Source of the DNA: Aestuariivita sp.
GTDB taxonomy: Bacteria > Pseudomonadota > Alphaproteobacteria > Rhodobacterales > Rhodobacteraceae
Length of the DNA stretch: 64,000 nt
NCBI RefSeq assembly: GCF_021404545.1
Contig: NZ_JAAWWD010000034.1
Span: 1 to 64,000 of the forward strand
Direction of reading: 5' to 3'
The first letter of the stretch is position 1. Every line of letters starts with the position of its first letter. Under the pieces are notes generated by a model, which was given only the letters and a program-made list of their open reading frames with translations, ran no database searches and was not told the origin of the DNA. This document shows positions 34,222-43,719 of the stretch, in pieces. Both the position numbers and the translations under genes were made by a program.

Positions 34222-35052
34222 ATGAAACCCGTGTCAGAAAACAAGGCCTTTGGCGGCGTGCAGGGTGTCTATACACATGCATCCAATGCCTGCGCCTGCG
34301 ACATGACCTTCGGCCTGTTTCTGCCCGAAGAGGCGCAGCACGGCCCGGTCCCCGTCCTGTGGTATCTGTCGGGCCTCACCTGCACCCATGAAAACGCGAT
34401 GGTCAAGGCGGGCGCGCAAAGCTGGGCAGCCGAGCATGGTCTGGCGCTGGTTTTCCCCGATACCTCGCCGCGGGGCGAGGATGTGGCCGATGACGATGCC
34501 TACGATCTGGGCCAGGGTGCGGGGTTTTATGTCAACGCCTCGCAGAAACCCTGGGCGCCGCATTTCCAGATGTGGGACTATGTGGCCGAGGAACTGCCCG
34601 CGCTGATCGCCGAGCATTTCGCCGTCGATATGACGCGCCAGTCGATCAGCGGTCATTCGATGGGGGGGCACGGAGCGCTGACGCTCGCCATGGGCCTGCC
34701 AGGGCAGTTCCGGTCGGTCTCGGCCTTTGCGCCGATCTGCCATCCCACGGCCAGCGAATGGGGCCGCAAGCAGCTCGGCGCCTATCTGGGTCCGGATGAG
34801 AGCAAATGGACCCGCCATGACGCAACGCTGATGATGCGGGAGACCGGCTTTGACGGGCCGATCCTGACCGATACCGGGACCGGCGATCAGTTCTATGAGC
34901 TGTTGCAGACCCATGCCCTGGCCGAGGCTGTGGCCAAGCGGCCCCAGCAGGCTCAGATCCGCCTGCAACCGGGTTATGACCACAGCTATTTCTTTGTCTC
35001 GACCTTCATGGAAGATCACCTCGCGTTCCACGCCGATGCGCTTTATGCATGA
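34222..35052 (+). CDS. fghA: S-formylglutathione hydrolase
   Basis: The 276-residue esterase hydrolyses S-formylglutathione to formate and glutathione. Motifs: [18 protein letters not shown] near residue 52, nucleophile serine in [12 protein letters not shown] near residue 145, the Asp region [12 protein letters not shown] and the catalytic His in [12 protein letters not shown] near residue 255. It completes the route started by the dehydrogenase at 28540; formate goes to the enzyme at 1894. GAGGAAG precedes the ATG. Its stop overlaps the next gene's ATG (ATGA), so it heads a coupled chain. Confidence 0.95.
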   Translation: MKPVSENKAFGGVQGVYTHASNACACDMTFGLFLPEEAQHGPVPVLWYLSGLTCTHENAMVKAGAQSWAAEHGLALVFPDTSPRGEDVADDDAYDLGQGAGFYVNASQKPWAPHFQMWDYVAEELPALIAEHFAVDMTRQSISGHSMGGHGALTLAMGLPGQFRSVSAFAPICHPTASEWGRKQLGAYLGPDESKWTRHDATLMMRETGFDGPILTDTGTGDQFYELLQTHALAEAVAKRPQQAQIRLQPGYDHSYFFVSTFMEDHLAFHADALYA

Positions 35053-35510
35053 CTGCCGTATATATTGACGCCGATGCCTGCCCGGTGAAATCGGAAGCCG
35101 AGCGTGTGGCGACCCGCCACCGCGTGCAGATGTTCGTCGTTTCCAATGGGGGGCTACGGCCCTCACAAAACCCGCTGATCGAAAATGTCATCGTTGCCGA
35201 AGGCCCGGACGAGGCCGATATGTGGATCGCCAACCGCTGTGGGCCCGGCGATGTGGTGGTGACCGGCGACATTCCCCTGGCCGCCAAATGTATCGAGGCG
35301 GGCGCGCGTGTGCTGCGCCACAATGGCGCGGCGTTCACCAAGGCCAATATCGGTCAGCAACTGGCGATGCGCGATCTGATGGCGGATCTGCGCGCCGCCA
35401 ACCCCTTGGGCGCGGGCGGGGGTGGGCGTGGCTTTACAAAGGCCGACCGCTCCCGTTTTCTGGACGCGCTGGAGCGGGAACTGCGCGCCGCCAAAAAGGA
35501 CATCCCATGA
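35049..35510 (+). CDS. YaiI/YqxD (UPF0178, DUF188) family protein
   Basis: The 153-residue protein opens with [18 protein letters not shown] and contains [34 protein letters not shown] and GAFT-type segments, which define UPF0178. These are PIN-like-fold proteins with conserved aspartates; their biochemical role is not known. It is translationally coupled to fghA before and the HAD gene after by four-base overlaps. Confidence 0.88.
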   Translation: MTAVYIDADACPVKSEAERVATRHRVQMFVVSNGGLRPSQNPLIENVIVAEGPDEADMWIANRCGPGDVVVTGDIPLAAKCIEAGARVLRHNGAAFTKANIGQQLAMRDLMADLRAANPLGAGGGGRGFTKADRSRFLDALERELRAAKKDIP

Positions 35511-36127
35511 CCCCCAAAGCGGTGATTTTCGACATCGGCAACGTGCTGATCGAATGGCAGCCCGAGCGGTTCTATGACAGCGTGATCGGCCCCGACAGGC
35601 GCCGCGCGATGTTCGCGCAGGTCGATCTGCACGGCATGAACGACAAGGTCGATATGGGGCAGCATTTTACCGATACGATCTATGCCACCGCCGAGGGTTA
35701 TCCCCAATGGCGCGACGAAATCCGCATGTGGCATGACCGCTGGATCGAGATGGCCACACCCGCCATTGACCATTCCGTGCGCCTGATGGGCGCGTTGCAG
35801 GCCAGAGGCATTCCGGTGTTCAGCCTCACGAATTTCGGCATCCAGAGCTATGATTACGCAGCCGGTCACTATTCGTTTCTGCGCGCCTTCGACCGCGATT
35901 TCATCTCGGGGCATATGGGTGTGATCAAACCCGATCCGCGCATCTACGCCATGGTCGAAGAGGGCAGCGGCCTGGCTCCGTCCGAGCTTATGTTTACCGA
36001 TGACCGCCCTGACAACATCGCGGCGGCCACCGCGCGCGGCTGGCAGACGCATCTTTTCGAGGGGCCGCAGGGCTGGGCTGACCGGCTGGTGGCGGCAGGG
36101 CTTTTGACAGCTGAGGAGGCCGCATGA
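35507..36127 (+). CDS. HAD-superfamily hydrolase, subfamily IA
   Basis: The 206-residue protein has the four HAD motifs: [12 protein letters not shown] (note Asp-x-Gly in place of Asp-x-Asp), [15 protein letters not shown] with the lysine, and [12 protein letters not shown]. The nucleophile Asp is residue 9. The absence of the second motif-I aspartate is typical of the YihX-like or dehalogenase-like branch. The substrate is unknown. I start it at ATG 35507, overlapping the UPF0178 stop, and it overlaps the next gene by four bases. Confidence 0.86.
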   Translation: MTPKAVIFDIGNVLIEWQPERFYDSVIGPDRRRAMFAQVDLHGMNDKVDMGQHFTDTIYATAEGYPQWRDEIRMWHDRWIEMATPAIDHSVRLMGALQARGIPVFSLTNFGIQSYDYAAGHYSFLRAFDRDFISGHMGVIKPDPRIYAMVEEGSGLAPSELMFTDDRPDNIAAATARGWQTHLFEGPQGWADRLVAAGLLTAEEAA

Positions 36128-37041
36128 GCATTCCGTCGATATCCATGACTGACGGCGAGGCGCTGATGGACTGGCGCGCGCTGACGCAGGCCTTCAAGGC
36201 AGGCCACGCCCTGCCCAAGGCCGATGTGGGCGACACGTTCCTTTATCGCGGAACGGACACCGTGCTGTCGCGCGCGGCCTGGATCGACGGGATGGGCGTG
36301 GCCGTCAAAACCGCCACCATCTTTCCCGGCAATCCAGCCAAGGGCACGCCGATGGTCAATGGGGCCGTCTGTCTTTACTCAGATACCGACGGCACACTTG
36401 AAGCTCTGATCGATTTCCATCTGGTCACCAAATGGAAGACTGCGGCAGACAGCCTTTTGGCGGCGCTGATGCTGGCCCCGGAGGACGCGTCCGAGATCCT
36501 GATCGTCGGGGCAGGCACCGTGGGCGCATCGCTGATCGAGGCGTTCGGCGCGGGCTTTCCCGGCGCGCGTTTCACGGTCTGGAACCGCTCCCCCGCCGGG
36601 GCGGAGGCTTTGGCCGAATGCTATCCCGGCACGCGCGTTGCGCGCGATCTGGAGGCTGCCGTGGGCACCGCCGACATCATCCTAACCGCCACCATGTCGT
36701 CGGAGCCGGTGATCCACGGCGATTGGCTGCGCCCGGGTCAGCACCTCAACCTGATTGGCGCCTACAAGCCCGATATGCGCGAGGCCGACGATGCCGCACT
36801 GAGACGCGCCAAGATCTATGTCGATAGTTTCGATACCACCATCGGCCATATCGGCGAGATCGAGACGCCGCTTCGGGCGGGCGTGATCAGCCGGGACGAC
36901 ATTCTGGCCGATTACTATACGCTTGATCGTTTCATTCGGGGGCGCGCGGGCGACATCACGCTGTTCAAGAACGGCGGGGGCGCGCATCTGGACCTGATGA
37001 CCTCCCGCTACATTCTGGAGCGGTGGCGCGAGACGCAATGA
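36124..37041 (+). CDS. Ornithine cyclodeaminase / mu-crystallin family protein
   Basis: The 305-residue protein has the family's NAD fold: ILIVGAGTVGASLIEAF near residue 125, then FTVWNRSP, and ADIILTATMSSEPVI with LRPGQHLNLIGAYKPDMRE. Earlier are VAVKTATIFPGNPAKGTP and GTLEALIDFHLVTKWKTAADS. Members deaminate ornithine to proline or reduce cyclic imines and ketimines (for example pyrroline-2-carboxylate); the substrate here is not settled. It sits in a coupled chain between the HAD hydrolase and an alpha/beta hydrolase. Confidence 0.86.
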   Translation: MSIPSISMTDGEALMDWRALTQAFKAGHALPKADVGDTFLYRGTDTVLSRAAWIDGMGVAVKTATIFPGNPAKGTPMVNGAVCLYSDTDGTLEALIDFHLVTKWKTAADSLLAALMLAPEDASEILIVGAGTVGASLIEAFGAGFPGARFTVWNRSPAGAEALAECYPGTRVARDLEAAVGTADIILTATMSSEPVIHGDWLRPGQHLNLIGAYKPDMREADDAALRRAKIYVDSFDTTIGHIGEIETPLRAGVISRDDILADYYTLDRFIRGRAGDITLFKNGGGAHLDLMTSRYILERWRETQ

Positions 37042-37985
37042 TCTGGGTCGCTCTATGTAGCGCGCTGGCCACGATTGCGATCTGGCCGTTCTTGCGCGAA
37101 AGGCTGCGCCCACCGATGGACGAGACCGCCCGGCGCACCGCACCCGGACAGGGGATCCCCCTGCCCAGCGGCCTGACCCATTACGAATGGATCGGCTCGG
37201 CACGCGGTCCGGTGGCGCTGTGTATTCACGGGCTGACGACGCCCTCATTCGTGTGGAAAGGCATCGCGCTGGCACTGGCCGCGATGGGCTACCGCGTGCT
37301 GATCTATGATCTTTACGGGCGCGGGTACTCCGACAGGCCGCCTGGGCGCCAGACCCGCGCCTTCTTCTTGCGACAGCTGAACGAGTTGCTGGCGGCACAA
37401 GACCTCGGCCAGGATCTGACGATCATCGGCTATTCCATGGGCGGCGCCATCGCAACGGCATTCGCCGCGGCCCATCCCGACCGGGTTCGCCAGCTTGTGC
37501 TTTTGGCCCCCGCAGGGATCCGCGTGCGGCAACCGACGCGGCTGGAACAGATGCTGAAATGGCCGTTGATCGGCGACTGGCTGATGCTGATGTTCTATCC
37601 CGGGCAACACCTCAGAGGGATTGCGGCGGAACGCGGTCTGCCATCATCTGTGCCCGACATCCATGACCGGCAAAAGGCCGAGCTGCGCTTTCGTGGCTTT
37701 GTGCCGGCGGTGCTGTCCAGCTATCGGGGATTGCTTTCTGAAACGTTCAAGGCCGATCACATACAGATTGCGCAGCACAATATCCCCACCCTGGCAGTTT
37801 TCGGCGGTGCCGATCCGCTGGTCCCGCCCTCTGCCGCCGGGCCGCTGATCGAATGGCACCGGCGCGCACGGGTCGAGGTGATCGCGGGCGCGGGTCACGG
37901 CCTGCCCTATACCCATACCGATGCCGTGATGCATCACGTCACCGATTTTCTGCGCGACAGGGGGAAGCTGAACCTCAGGCCATAG
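37038..37985 (+). CDS. Alpha/beta hydrolase with N-terminal membrane segment
   Basis: The 315-residue protein has a short hydrophobic N-terminus (residues 2-15), suggesting membrane anchoring. An alpha/beta hydrolase fold follows: LCIHGLTTPSFVW (oxyanion region), nucleophile serine in IGYSMGGAIATAF near residue 137 and the catalytic His in GAGHGLPYTHTDA near residue 295. The substrate is unknown. The ATG at 37038 overlaps the previous stop; an ATG five codons upstream is less likely. The 3' end overlaps the convergent MFS gene by 11 bases. Confidence 0.85.
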   Translation: MIWVALCSALATIAIWPFLRERLRPPMDETARRTAPGQGIPLPSGLTHYEWIGSARGPVALCIHGLTTPSFVWKGIALALAAMGYRVLIYDLYGRGYSDRPPGRQTRAFFLRQLNELLAAQDLGQDLTIIGYSMGGAIATAFAAAHPDRVRQLVLLAPAGIRVRQPTRLEQMLKWPLIGDWLMLMFYPGQHLRGIAAERGLPSSVPDIHDRQKAELRFRGFVPAVLSSYRGLLSETFKADHIQIAQHNIPTLAVFGGADPLVPPSAAGPLIEWHRRARVEVIAGAGHGLPYTHTDAVMHHVTDFLRDRGKLNLRP

Positions 37986-39219
37986 CCGCTCGGCTGGGCA
38001 GCGGTCTTTCCCGGATCGGCAGATGCACAATGGCGCTGAACGCGCCCACGGCCACACCGACCCACCACACCACGGTGTAGTCGCCGGTCAGGTCATACAT
38101 CCGACCGCCCAGCCAGACCCCCACGAAACTGCCCAGCTGGTGGCTGAAAAAGATGATCCCATAAAGCGTGCCCATATAGCGCAGCCCATAGATATGCGCC
38201 ACCAAGCCCGAAGTCAGCGGCACCGTGGCCAGCCACAGCGCCCCCATCGCCACGGAAAAAAGGATCACCGACAAAGGCGTGATCGGAAAGATGAAAAACA
38301 GGGCGGCAATGATCGTCCTTCCGGTATAGATCCCGGCCAAGAGATACTTCTTGGGAAAATAGTTCCCGGCCCAGCCCGCCGCCAGCGTGCCCGCGATATT
38401 GGCCAGACCGATCAGCGATATCGCCACCGCTCCCAGAGCGGAGGTCGTGGTGATCCCGATATCATGCAGCACGCTGCCTGGCTGGATCGGGCCGCACATC
38501 TCGGTCACCAGCGCCGGGAAATGCGCCGTAACAAAGGCCAGTTGATAGCCGCAGCTGAAAAACCCCAGAAAGATCAGCGTGTAGGAGGGATCGCGAAACG
38601 CCTTCACCAGAACCTGACCCAGGCTCTCTTCCAGTTCGGCATTGCTGGCCATGGGCGGGGCGCGCATCAGAGGCAGGGTCAGGATCAACAGCAGGATCGC
38701 GCCCGCGAACCAGACGAACACCATCTGCCAGCTCATCATCGTGAGCATCCACTCGGCCAGCGGCGCGCCAAAGACCTGACCGGCGCTGCCCGCCGCCGTG
38801 GCAATGGCCAGCGACATTGACCGGTTGGCATCCGACGAGGCCCGCCCGACAACCGCCAGGATCACGCCAAAGCCGGTGCCCGCTACACCAAAGCCAACCA
38901 GCCAGGCATAGAGCTGATGCTCCAGCGGCGTGGTCGACATCGCGGTCAGCACCATGCCCCCCGCATAGATGATCGCACCCATGATGATCGCCTTGCGGTC
39001 CCCGATCTTTTCCGCGATTGCACCGAAAATCGGCTGGCCGATCCCCCAGGCAAGATTCTGAATGGCGATGGCCAGAGAGAACTCGGTCCTGAGCCAGCCG
39101 AACTCATCGGCGATCGGGATCTGGAACACACCGAAAGAGGCGCGCACCGCAAAGCTCACCATGATGATGATGCACCCGACCATGAGAACCGGGGTGAAGA
39201 GAGGCGCGCGATCCTGCAT
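37975..39219 (-). CDS. MFS transporter
   Basis: The 414-residue protein has about twelve hydrophobic segments, with typical MFS loop motifs GAIAEKIGDRKAIIMGA after helix 2 and GWAGNYFPKKYLLAGIY after helix 8. It resembles the oxalate/formate antiporter-like or monocarboxylate branch (FGVFQIPIADEFGWLRTEFSLA at the N-terminus). Substrate unknown. A tandem 7-bp repeat lies only 16 bases upstream of its start, within the mRNA leader. Confidence 0.86.
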   Translation of the reverse strand: MQDRAPLFTPVLMVGCIIIMVSFAVRASFGVFQIPIADEFGWLRTEFSLAIAIQNLAWGIGQPIFGAIAEKIGDRKAIIMGAIIYAGGMVLTAMSTTPLEHQLYAWLVGFGVAGTGFGVILAVVGRASSDANRSMSLAIATAAGSAGQVFGAPLAEWMLTMMSWQMVFVWFAGAILLLILTLPLMRAPPMASNAELEESLGQVLVKAFRDPSYTLIFLGFFSCGYQLAFVTAHFPALVTEMCGPIQPGSVLHDIGITTTSALGAVAISLIGLANIAGTLAAGWAGNYFPKKYLLAGIYTGRTIIAALFFIFPITPLSVILFSVAMGALWLATVPLTSGLVAHIYGLRYMGTLYGIIFFSHQLGSFVGVWLGGRMYDLTGDYTVVWWVGVAVGAFSAIVHLPIRERPLPSRAAMA

Positions 39220-39234
39220 GCGGGGAGGTCTCCT

Positions 39235-39283
39235 GTTCGGAGTTCGGAGTTCGGAGTTCGGAGTTCGGAGTTCGGAGTTCGGA
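39235..39283. repeat. Seven tandem copies of a 7-bp repeat (GTTCGGA)
   Basis: Seven perfect head-to-tail copies of GTTCGGA (TCCGAAC on the minus strand) occupy 49 bases immediately upstream of the minus-strand MFS gene. Perfect identity over all units points to recent slippage expansion. The tract ends 16 bases before the MFS ATG, with GGAGACC between. Confidence 0.95.
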
Positions 39284-39402
39284 GAGTAACCCCGACAGAC
39301 TCGCGGTCAATTCAGGATTTCTGGTCTGACGCATGAGGATTTGTGATGTGAGCCGCGCGAGGGTGGCTTTTCAATCCCGCCCATGGGCGCTAGGGCTGAG
39401 AC

Positions 39403-40461
39403 ATGTCAGCGATATCCGAGCTTTATGCCCAGCGCGTGGCCAAAGGCACGCTGCACCGCGACCCGGTTCAGGAGGCCGTCCTGCCGGAGTTCGAGCGGAT
39501 CCGTACGGCGCTTGCCCAGCCGGTCAAACGCGGGTTTTTCCGCCGCGCGCCCGAGCCGCCAATGGGGCTTTATCTGTGGGGCGGGGTCGGGCGCGGCAAA
39601 TCCATGCTGATGGATCTCTTCGTCGATGCGATGGGCGATGTGCCCACGCGCCGGGTGCATTTTCATGCCTTCATGCAGGAGATCCACGCCGCAATGCATG
39701 TCGCGCGTCAGCGCGGCGTGGATGATGCCATCGCCCCCGTGGCGGCGGATGTGGCCAAATCCGTCCGGCTCTTGGCATTCGACGAGATGCAGATCACCGA
39801 CATCACCGATGCGATGATCGTGGGACGCCTGTTCGAGGCGCTCTTTGCCGCCGGGGTGGTGGTGGTGACCACCTCCAACCGGGTGCCGGATGATCTGTAC
39901 AAGGATGGGCTGAACCGCCAGATTTTTCTGCCTTTCATCGAGATGATTAAGGACAAGATGGTGGTATGGGAACTCTCCAGCTCCACCGATTACCGTCAGA
40001 ACCGGCTGGAAGGGGCGCAGGTCTATTTCACGCCTACCGGCCCGGAGGCGCGGGCCGAGATCGCGGCGGTGTGGGACGATCTTGCAGGCGGTAAGGCAAC
40101 CGAACTGGTTCTGGCCGTCAAGGGCCGCGCGGTGGTTCTGCCTGCGTTCCGCAACGGTGTCGCACGGGCCACGTTCTATGAGCTGTGCGGCAAACCTCTG
40201 GGGCCTGCGGATTACCTTGCCATTGCAGACGCTGTCCGGGTTCTGGTTCTGGAGGATATCCCGCGCCTGTCGCGGTCGAACTTCAACGAGGCCAAACGCT
40301 TCGTCACCCTGATTGACGCGCTTTATGAGGCCGAGGTAAGACTGATCTGCTCGGCGGCTGCCGAACCCGAGATGCTCTATGTGGAAGGCGAAGGCACGTT
40401 CGAGTTCGAGCGTACCGCCTCGCGGCTGCGCGAAATGCAGGCCGAGGATTGGGGCGCCTGA
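39403..40461 (+). CDS. zapE: Cell division protein ZapE (AFG1-like ATPase)
   Basis: The 352-residue AAA-type ATPase has Walker A in LYLWGGVGRGKSMLMDLF near residue 62, a conserved HFHAFMQEIH, Walker B in VRLLAFDEMQITDITDAM, and TTSNRVPDDLYKDGLNR with the sensor region. That set defines ZapE/AFG1, which affects Z-ring stability and, in mitochondria, membrane protein turnover. In alphaproteobacteria it commonly lies near the TCA genes mdh/suc, which are not in this window. A 100-plus-base stretch without features separates it from the repeat tract. Confidence 0.92.
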   Translation: MSAISELYAQRVAKGTLHRDPVQEAVLPEFERIRTALAQPVKRGFFRRAPEPPMGLYLWGGVGRGKSMLMDLFVDAMGDVPTRRVHFHAFMQEIHAAMHVARQRGVDDAIAPVAADVAKSVRLLAFDEMQITDITDAMIVGRLFEALFAAGVVVVTTSNRVPDDLYKDGLNRQIFLPFIEMIKDKMVVWELSSSTDYRQNRLEGAQVYFTPTGPEARAEIAAVWDDLAGGKATELVLAVKGRAVVLPAFRNGVARATFYELCGKPLGPADYLAIADAVRVLVLEDIPRLSRSNFNEAKRFVTLIDALYEAEVRLICSAAAEPEMLYVEGEGTFEFERTASRLREMQAEDWGA

Positions 40462-40544
40462 GCCGTGTGTCGGCCGGCCGGTTATGCGCGCGCGGCGGAT
40501 TTCCGAAAGAGTGCCAGCCAGAGAGCCTGCGTCGCCAGCACTGT

Positions 40545-41819
40545 TCAGCCGTTTTCGCGCAACACCGAACCGGCAAGATAGAGCGAGCCGCAGATCAGGA
40601 TCCGAGCTTCAGGGTCCTTGGCCGCAATCGCTTGAACCGCCTTCAGCACATTGTTAGCGACATCGGTCTCAAGACCCAGACCGGCGGCGATGCGCGCCGT
40701 CTGTTCGCCCGGAACGGTGTTGGCCTCTCCGGGGATCGACACGCCTGTCAGGCTTTCGGCCACCTCGGCCAAAGGACCAAGATAGCCTGCGATATCCTTG
40801 GTGTTGAGCATGCCGACCACCAGATGCGTGGGCCGTGCGGGCAAACGGCGCAGATGGGCCGCCAGGGCCTGTCCCGCCGCTGGGTTGTGCCCACCATCGA
40901 GCCAAAGCTCGGCCCCGGGTGCACGCGATACCAACGGTCCGTCCCTAAGCCGCTGCATCCGCGCAGGCCAAAAGGCCTGGGTCACCGCCGCCTCGCAGGC
41001 CTGCTCGCCCAGACCCAATCCGCGCAAGGCGGCCAGCGCGATGCCAGCATTCTCGACCTGATGCACGCCCGGCAGGTTCGGCAGCGGCAGGTCGAGAAGA
41101 CCCGTTTCGTCCTGATAGATCAGCCGCCCGTGCTCCTCTCCCACATGCCAGTGCTGGCCGTAAGCCAGAAGCGGCGCGCCCAGCGCCTGGGCCCGCGCCT
41201 CGATCACCTCCAGCCCGTCCGCGGCCTGGCGTCCGACAATGCAGGGCACGCCGCGCTTGAGGATCCCTGCCTTTTCACCGGCGATCTTGGGCAGGGTGTT
41301 GCCCAGAAAGGTCTCGTGGTCCATCGACACCGGGGTGATCGCCGTCAGCCGGGGCCGCCCAATCACATTGGTGGCATCCAGCCGTCCGCCCAGACCAACC
41401 TCTAGCAACGTGTAGTCCGCAGGCGTGCGGGCAAAGGCGAGAATGGCCGCAACGGTCGTGATCTCGAAATAGGTGATCGGCGCGCCGCCATTGGCGGCAT
41501 AACACTCATCCAGAACGGCGGTCAGATCGGGCTCGGAGATCAGCGAACCGGCCACGCGGATCCGCTCATGAAACCGCGCCAGATGCGGCGAGGTATAGGC
41601 GTGCACCACATGCCCGGCCCCCTCAAGCCCTGCCCGGATCATCGCCTGGGTGGATCCTTTGCCATTGGTGCCCGCGATATGGATCACCGGCGGCAGACCG
41701 GTCTGCGGATTGCCCAGCGCATCCAGCAGACGCCAGACCCGGTCAAGCGTCAGGTCGATGATCTTGGGGTGCAGGGCCATCATCCGAGCCAGGATGACGT
41801 CCGATGTGGGCGCGCTCAT
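40545..41819 (-). CDS. folC: Bifunctional dihydrofolate synthase/folylpolyglutamate synthase
   Basis: The 424-residue ligase adds glutamate to dihydropteroate and folates. It has the P-loop [15 protein letters not shown] near residue 50, [13 protein letters not shown] after it, [15 protein letters not shown] near residue 140, [15 protein letters not shown] and [15 protein letters not shown] near residue 305. Its ATG overlaps the accD stop (ATGA); accD-folC pairing is conserved across proteobacteria. A convergent zapE ends 83 bases away with no clear terminator. Confidence 0.94.
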   Translation of the reverse strand: MSAPTSDVILARMMALHPKIIDLTLDRVWRLLDALGNPQTGLPPVIHIAGTNGKGSTQAMIRAGLEGAGHVVHAYTSPHLARFHERIRVAGSLISEPDLTAVLDECYAANGGAPITYFEITTVAAILAFARTPADYTLLEVGLGGRLDATNVIGRPRLTAITPVSMDHETFLGNTLPKIAGEKAGILKRGVPCIVGRQAADGLEVIEARAQALGAPLLAYGQHWHVGEEHGRLIYQDETGLLDLPLPNLPGVHQVENAGIALAALRGLGLGEQACEAAVTQAFWPARMQRLRDGPLVSRAPGAELWLDGGHNPAAGQALAAHLRRLPARPTHLVVGMLNTKDIAGYLGPLAEVAESLTGVSIPGEANTVPGEQTARIAAGLGLETDVANNVLKAVQAIAAKDPEARILICGSLYLAGSVLRENG

Positions 41820-42760
41820 GCCTTTGGCGTATCCTGGGCCGAAGCCGCCTCGGCAGCTGGCTCCGGTACCTCTTCGGGATCCGGCGCGGGCAAATCGCCC
41901 TTGACGGCGGGCGGCATGCCCAACAGCATCCGGGTGAGTCCGATCAACTCATCGCGCATCTGTGTGCGCGGCGTCACCCTGTCGAGCATTCCGTGATCCA
42001 GAAGATATTCCGCGCGCTGGAACCCTTCGGGCAGCTTTTCACGGATGGTCTGTTCGATAACCCGTGGACCGGCAAAGCAGATCAGCGCGCCCGGTTCGGC
42101 GATCTGGACATCGCCCAGCATCGCATAGGACGCGGTCACGCCGCCGGTCGTGGGATGGGTCAGCACAACGATGTAGGGCAGACCCGCCTCTTTCAGCATC
42201 TGCACCGCGACGGTTGTCCGCGGCATCTGCATCAGGCTCAGGATCCCCTCCTGCATCCGTGCCCCCCCGGCGGCGGAAAACAGGATCAGCGGACGCTTGA
42301 GTTTGACCGCCTCCTGCGCCGCAGCGATGATGGCGTTGCCCACATACATGCCCATCGACCCGGCCATGAAGGAGAAATCCTGACCCGCAGCCACAATCGG
42401 CGTGCGCCCGATCTCGCCGCTGGCGACCAGCATAGCCTCTTTTTCGCCGGTCATCTTCTGTGCGCTGCGCATCCGGTCGGGGTATTTCTTCTGGTCACGG
42501 AACGACAGGGGGTCTGGCTTGGGCTCGGGCACCTGCACCTCGGTGAAAATGCCACCGTCAAAAAGCGCCAGAAACCGCTCACGCGGGGTGATGCCCATGT
42601 GATGGCCGCAATTGGTGCAGACGTTCAGATTGTCCGACAGTTCACGATGAAACAGCATCGTTCCGCACTCATCGCATTTCTGCCACAGGTTCTCGGGCGT
42701 CTCGCGGCGCGAAAAGATCGAGTTGATCCGTGGCCGCACATAATTGGTGATCCAGTTCAT
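41816..42760 (-). CDS. accD: Acetyl-CoA carboxylase carboxyltransferase subunit beta
   Basis: The 314-residue subunit transfers the carboxyl group from biotin to acetyl-CoA in fatty acid synthesis. The N-terminal zinc ribbon has CDECGTM and CTNCGHH (near residues 33-58). The crotonase-like core follows with [23 protein letters not shown] (in parts), [11 protein letters not shown] and [17 protein letters not shown]. The C-terminal 30 residues are Pro/Ala/Glu-rich. I start at ATG 42760 ([10 protein letters not shown]), as is usual for the family, with AGGA about 9 bases upstream; an ATG three codons earlier is poorly spaced. Confidence 0.95.
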   Translation of the reverse strand: MNWITNYVRPRINSIFSRRETPENLWQKCDECGTMLFHRELSDNLNVCTNCGHHMGITPRERFLALFDGGIFTEVQVPEPKPDPLSFRDQKKYPDRMRSAQKMTGEKEAMLVASGEIGRTPIVAAGQDFSFMAGSMGMYVGNAIIAAAQEAVKLKRPLILFSAAGGARMQEGILSLMQMPRTTVAVQMLKEAGLPYIVVLTHPTTGGVTASYAMLGDVQIAEPGALICFAGPRVIEQTIREKLPEGFQRAEYLLDHGMLDRVTPRTQMRDELIGLTRMLLGMPPAVKGDLPAPDPEEVPEPAAEAASAQDTPKA

Positions 42761-42821
42761 GGCCCGCATTCCTGATGGCGTTTGTGATCGCTGAAATAAG
42801 CGCCCTTTGTGCGAATTGCAA

Positions 42822-43718
42822 TCAACGGCGAATGGCCAGACGGGCCGCCAGCCACATCAGGATCATCATTGCAAAATCGATCGGCATCCACGAGTGGAGG
42901 GTGTCGGGGTCGGAGATATCGATATCGATCGTGTAAAGCGAGAGGCCACTCAGACTGTCGGGCAGCGACACCAACACGATGGCCGACAGGTTGTTGGCGA
43001 AATGGACCCCGATCGCAGGACCCAGATTGCCCGCCCGCGCTGTCAGATCCGCCATCAGCGCACCGAAGACCCCGGCCCAGATCGCCACCAGAAGGGCGTT
43101 GTCCCCTGCCTCGACCGGCACATAATGACCAAACGCAAAGAGCGCCGAAGGCACACCGACCCAGATCACCGGAGAGCAGAACCGCGCCGCCAGTTGCTGC
43201 TGGAGGTACCCGCGAAACACGATCTCTTCGGCGCTGGTTTGTATCAGCAAAGCCAGAAGTGACACAGGCAAGAGCATCAGCCAGGTCAGGGGCGGCAGGT
43301 TCGCGGTCAGCGGCGCGCCCATGCCATAGGGCGGCAACAGAGCCACCACGATACCCAGCGTCACCAAGGCCAGAAAAACCCGACGAAAATCGCGGATCAC
43401 CGCCTGACGCGGCCCCAGGACGCTGGCCAGGCCGCGCGCATGCAAAAGCCGCACCGCCACACCCGTACCAAGCGTCAGAAAGATGAACCCGCCCAGCAAA
43501 ACAAGCAGCGACAGTGGTGTCTGCCCCATCATCGCGTCGTCCAGCGCATCGCCGGTGGGTTGCAGCACGAACCACATCAGGAAACTCGCCAGGGAGCTGA
43601 GCAGCATGGCCGTTGCCACAATGATCATACCGCCTGCGAAGATCCTCCACAGCTCAAGGCGCGCGCGGGCCGGACCCACGAGCGTCTCATGCGGGGTATA
43701 GGCGCGGCGCAACTTCAC
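42822..43718 (-). CDS. CPBP-family intramembrane metalloprotease
   Basis: The ~298-residue polytopic membrane protein has the CPBP (ABI/Rce1-like) motifs: EE-x3-R in [15 protein letters not shown] near residue 185, a His in FAFGHYV, and HFANNLSA near residue 245. Members cleave or modify membrane proteins, and many bacterial ones are of unknown target. I start it at a GTG (43718) just past the ABC gene's stop; an ATG at 43793 would overlap that gene by 74 bases. The tight junction implies cotranscription with the degenerate ABC protein upstream. Confidence 0.82.
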   Translation of the reverse strand: MKLRRAYTPHETLVGPARARLELWRIFAGGMIIVATAMLLSSLASFLMWFVLQPTGDALDDAMMGQTPLSLLVLLGGFIFLTLGTGVAVRLLHARGLASVLGPRQAVIRDFRRVFLALVTLGIVVALLPPYGMGAPLTANLPPLTWLMLLPVSLLALLIQTSAEEIVFRGYLQQQLAARFCSPVIWVGVPSALFAFGHYVPVEAGDNALLVAIWAGVFGALMADLTARAGNLGPAIGVHFANNLSAIVLVSLPDSLSGLSLYTIDIDISDPDTLHSWMPIDFAMMILMWLAARLAIRR

Positions 43719-43719
43719 C

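Noticed and set aside
39235-39283. Tandem repeat considered as a CRISPR array
   Set aside because: The units are 7 bp without spacers, and no cas genes are present; it is a simple tandem repeat.
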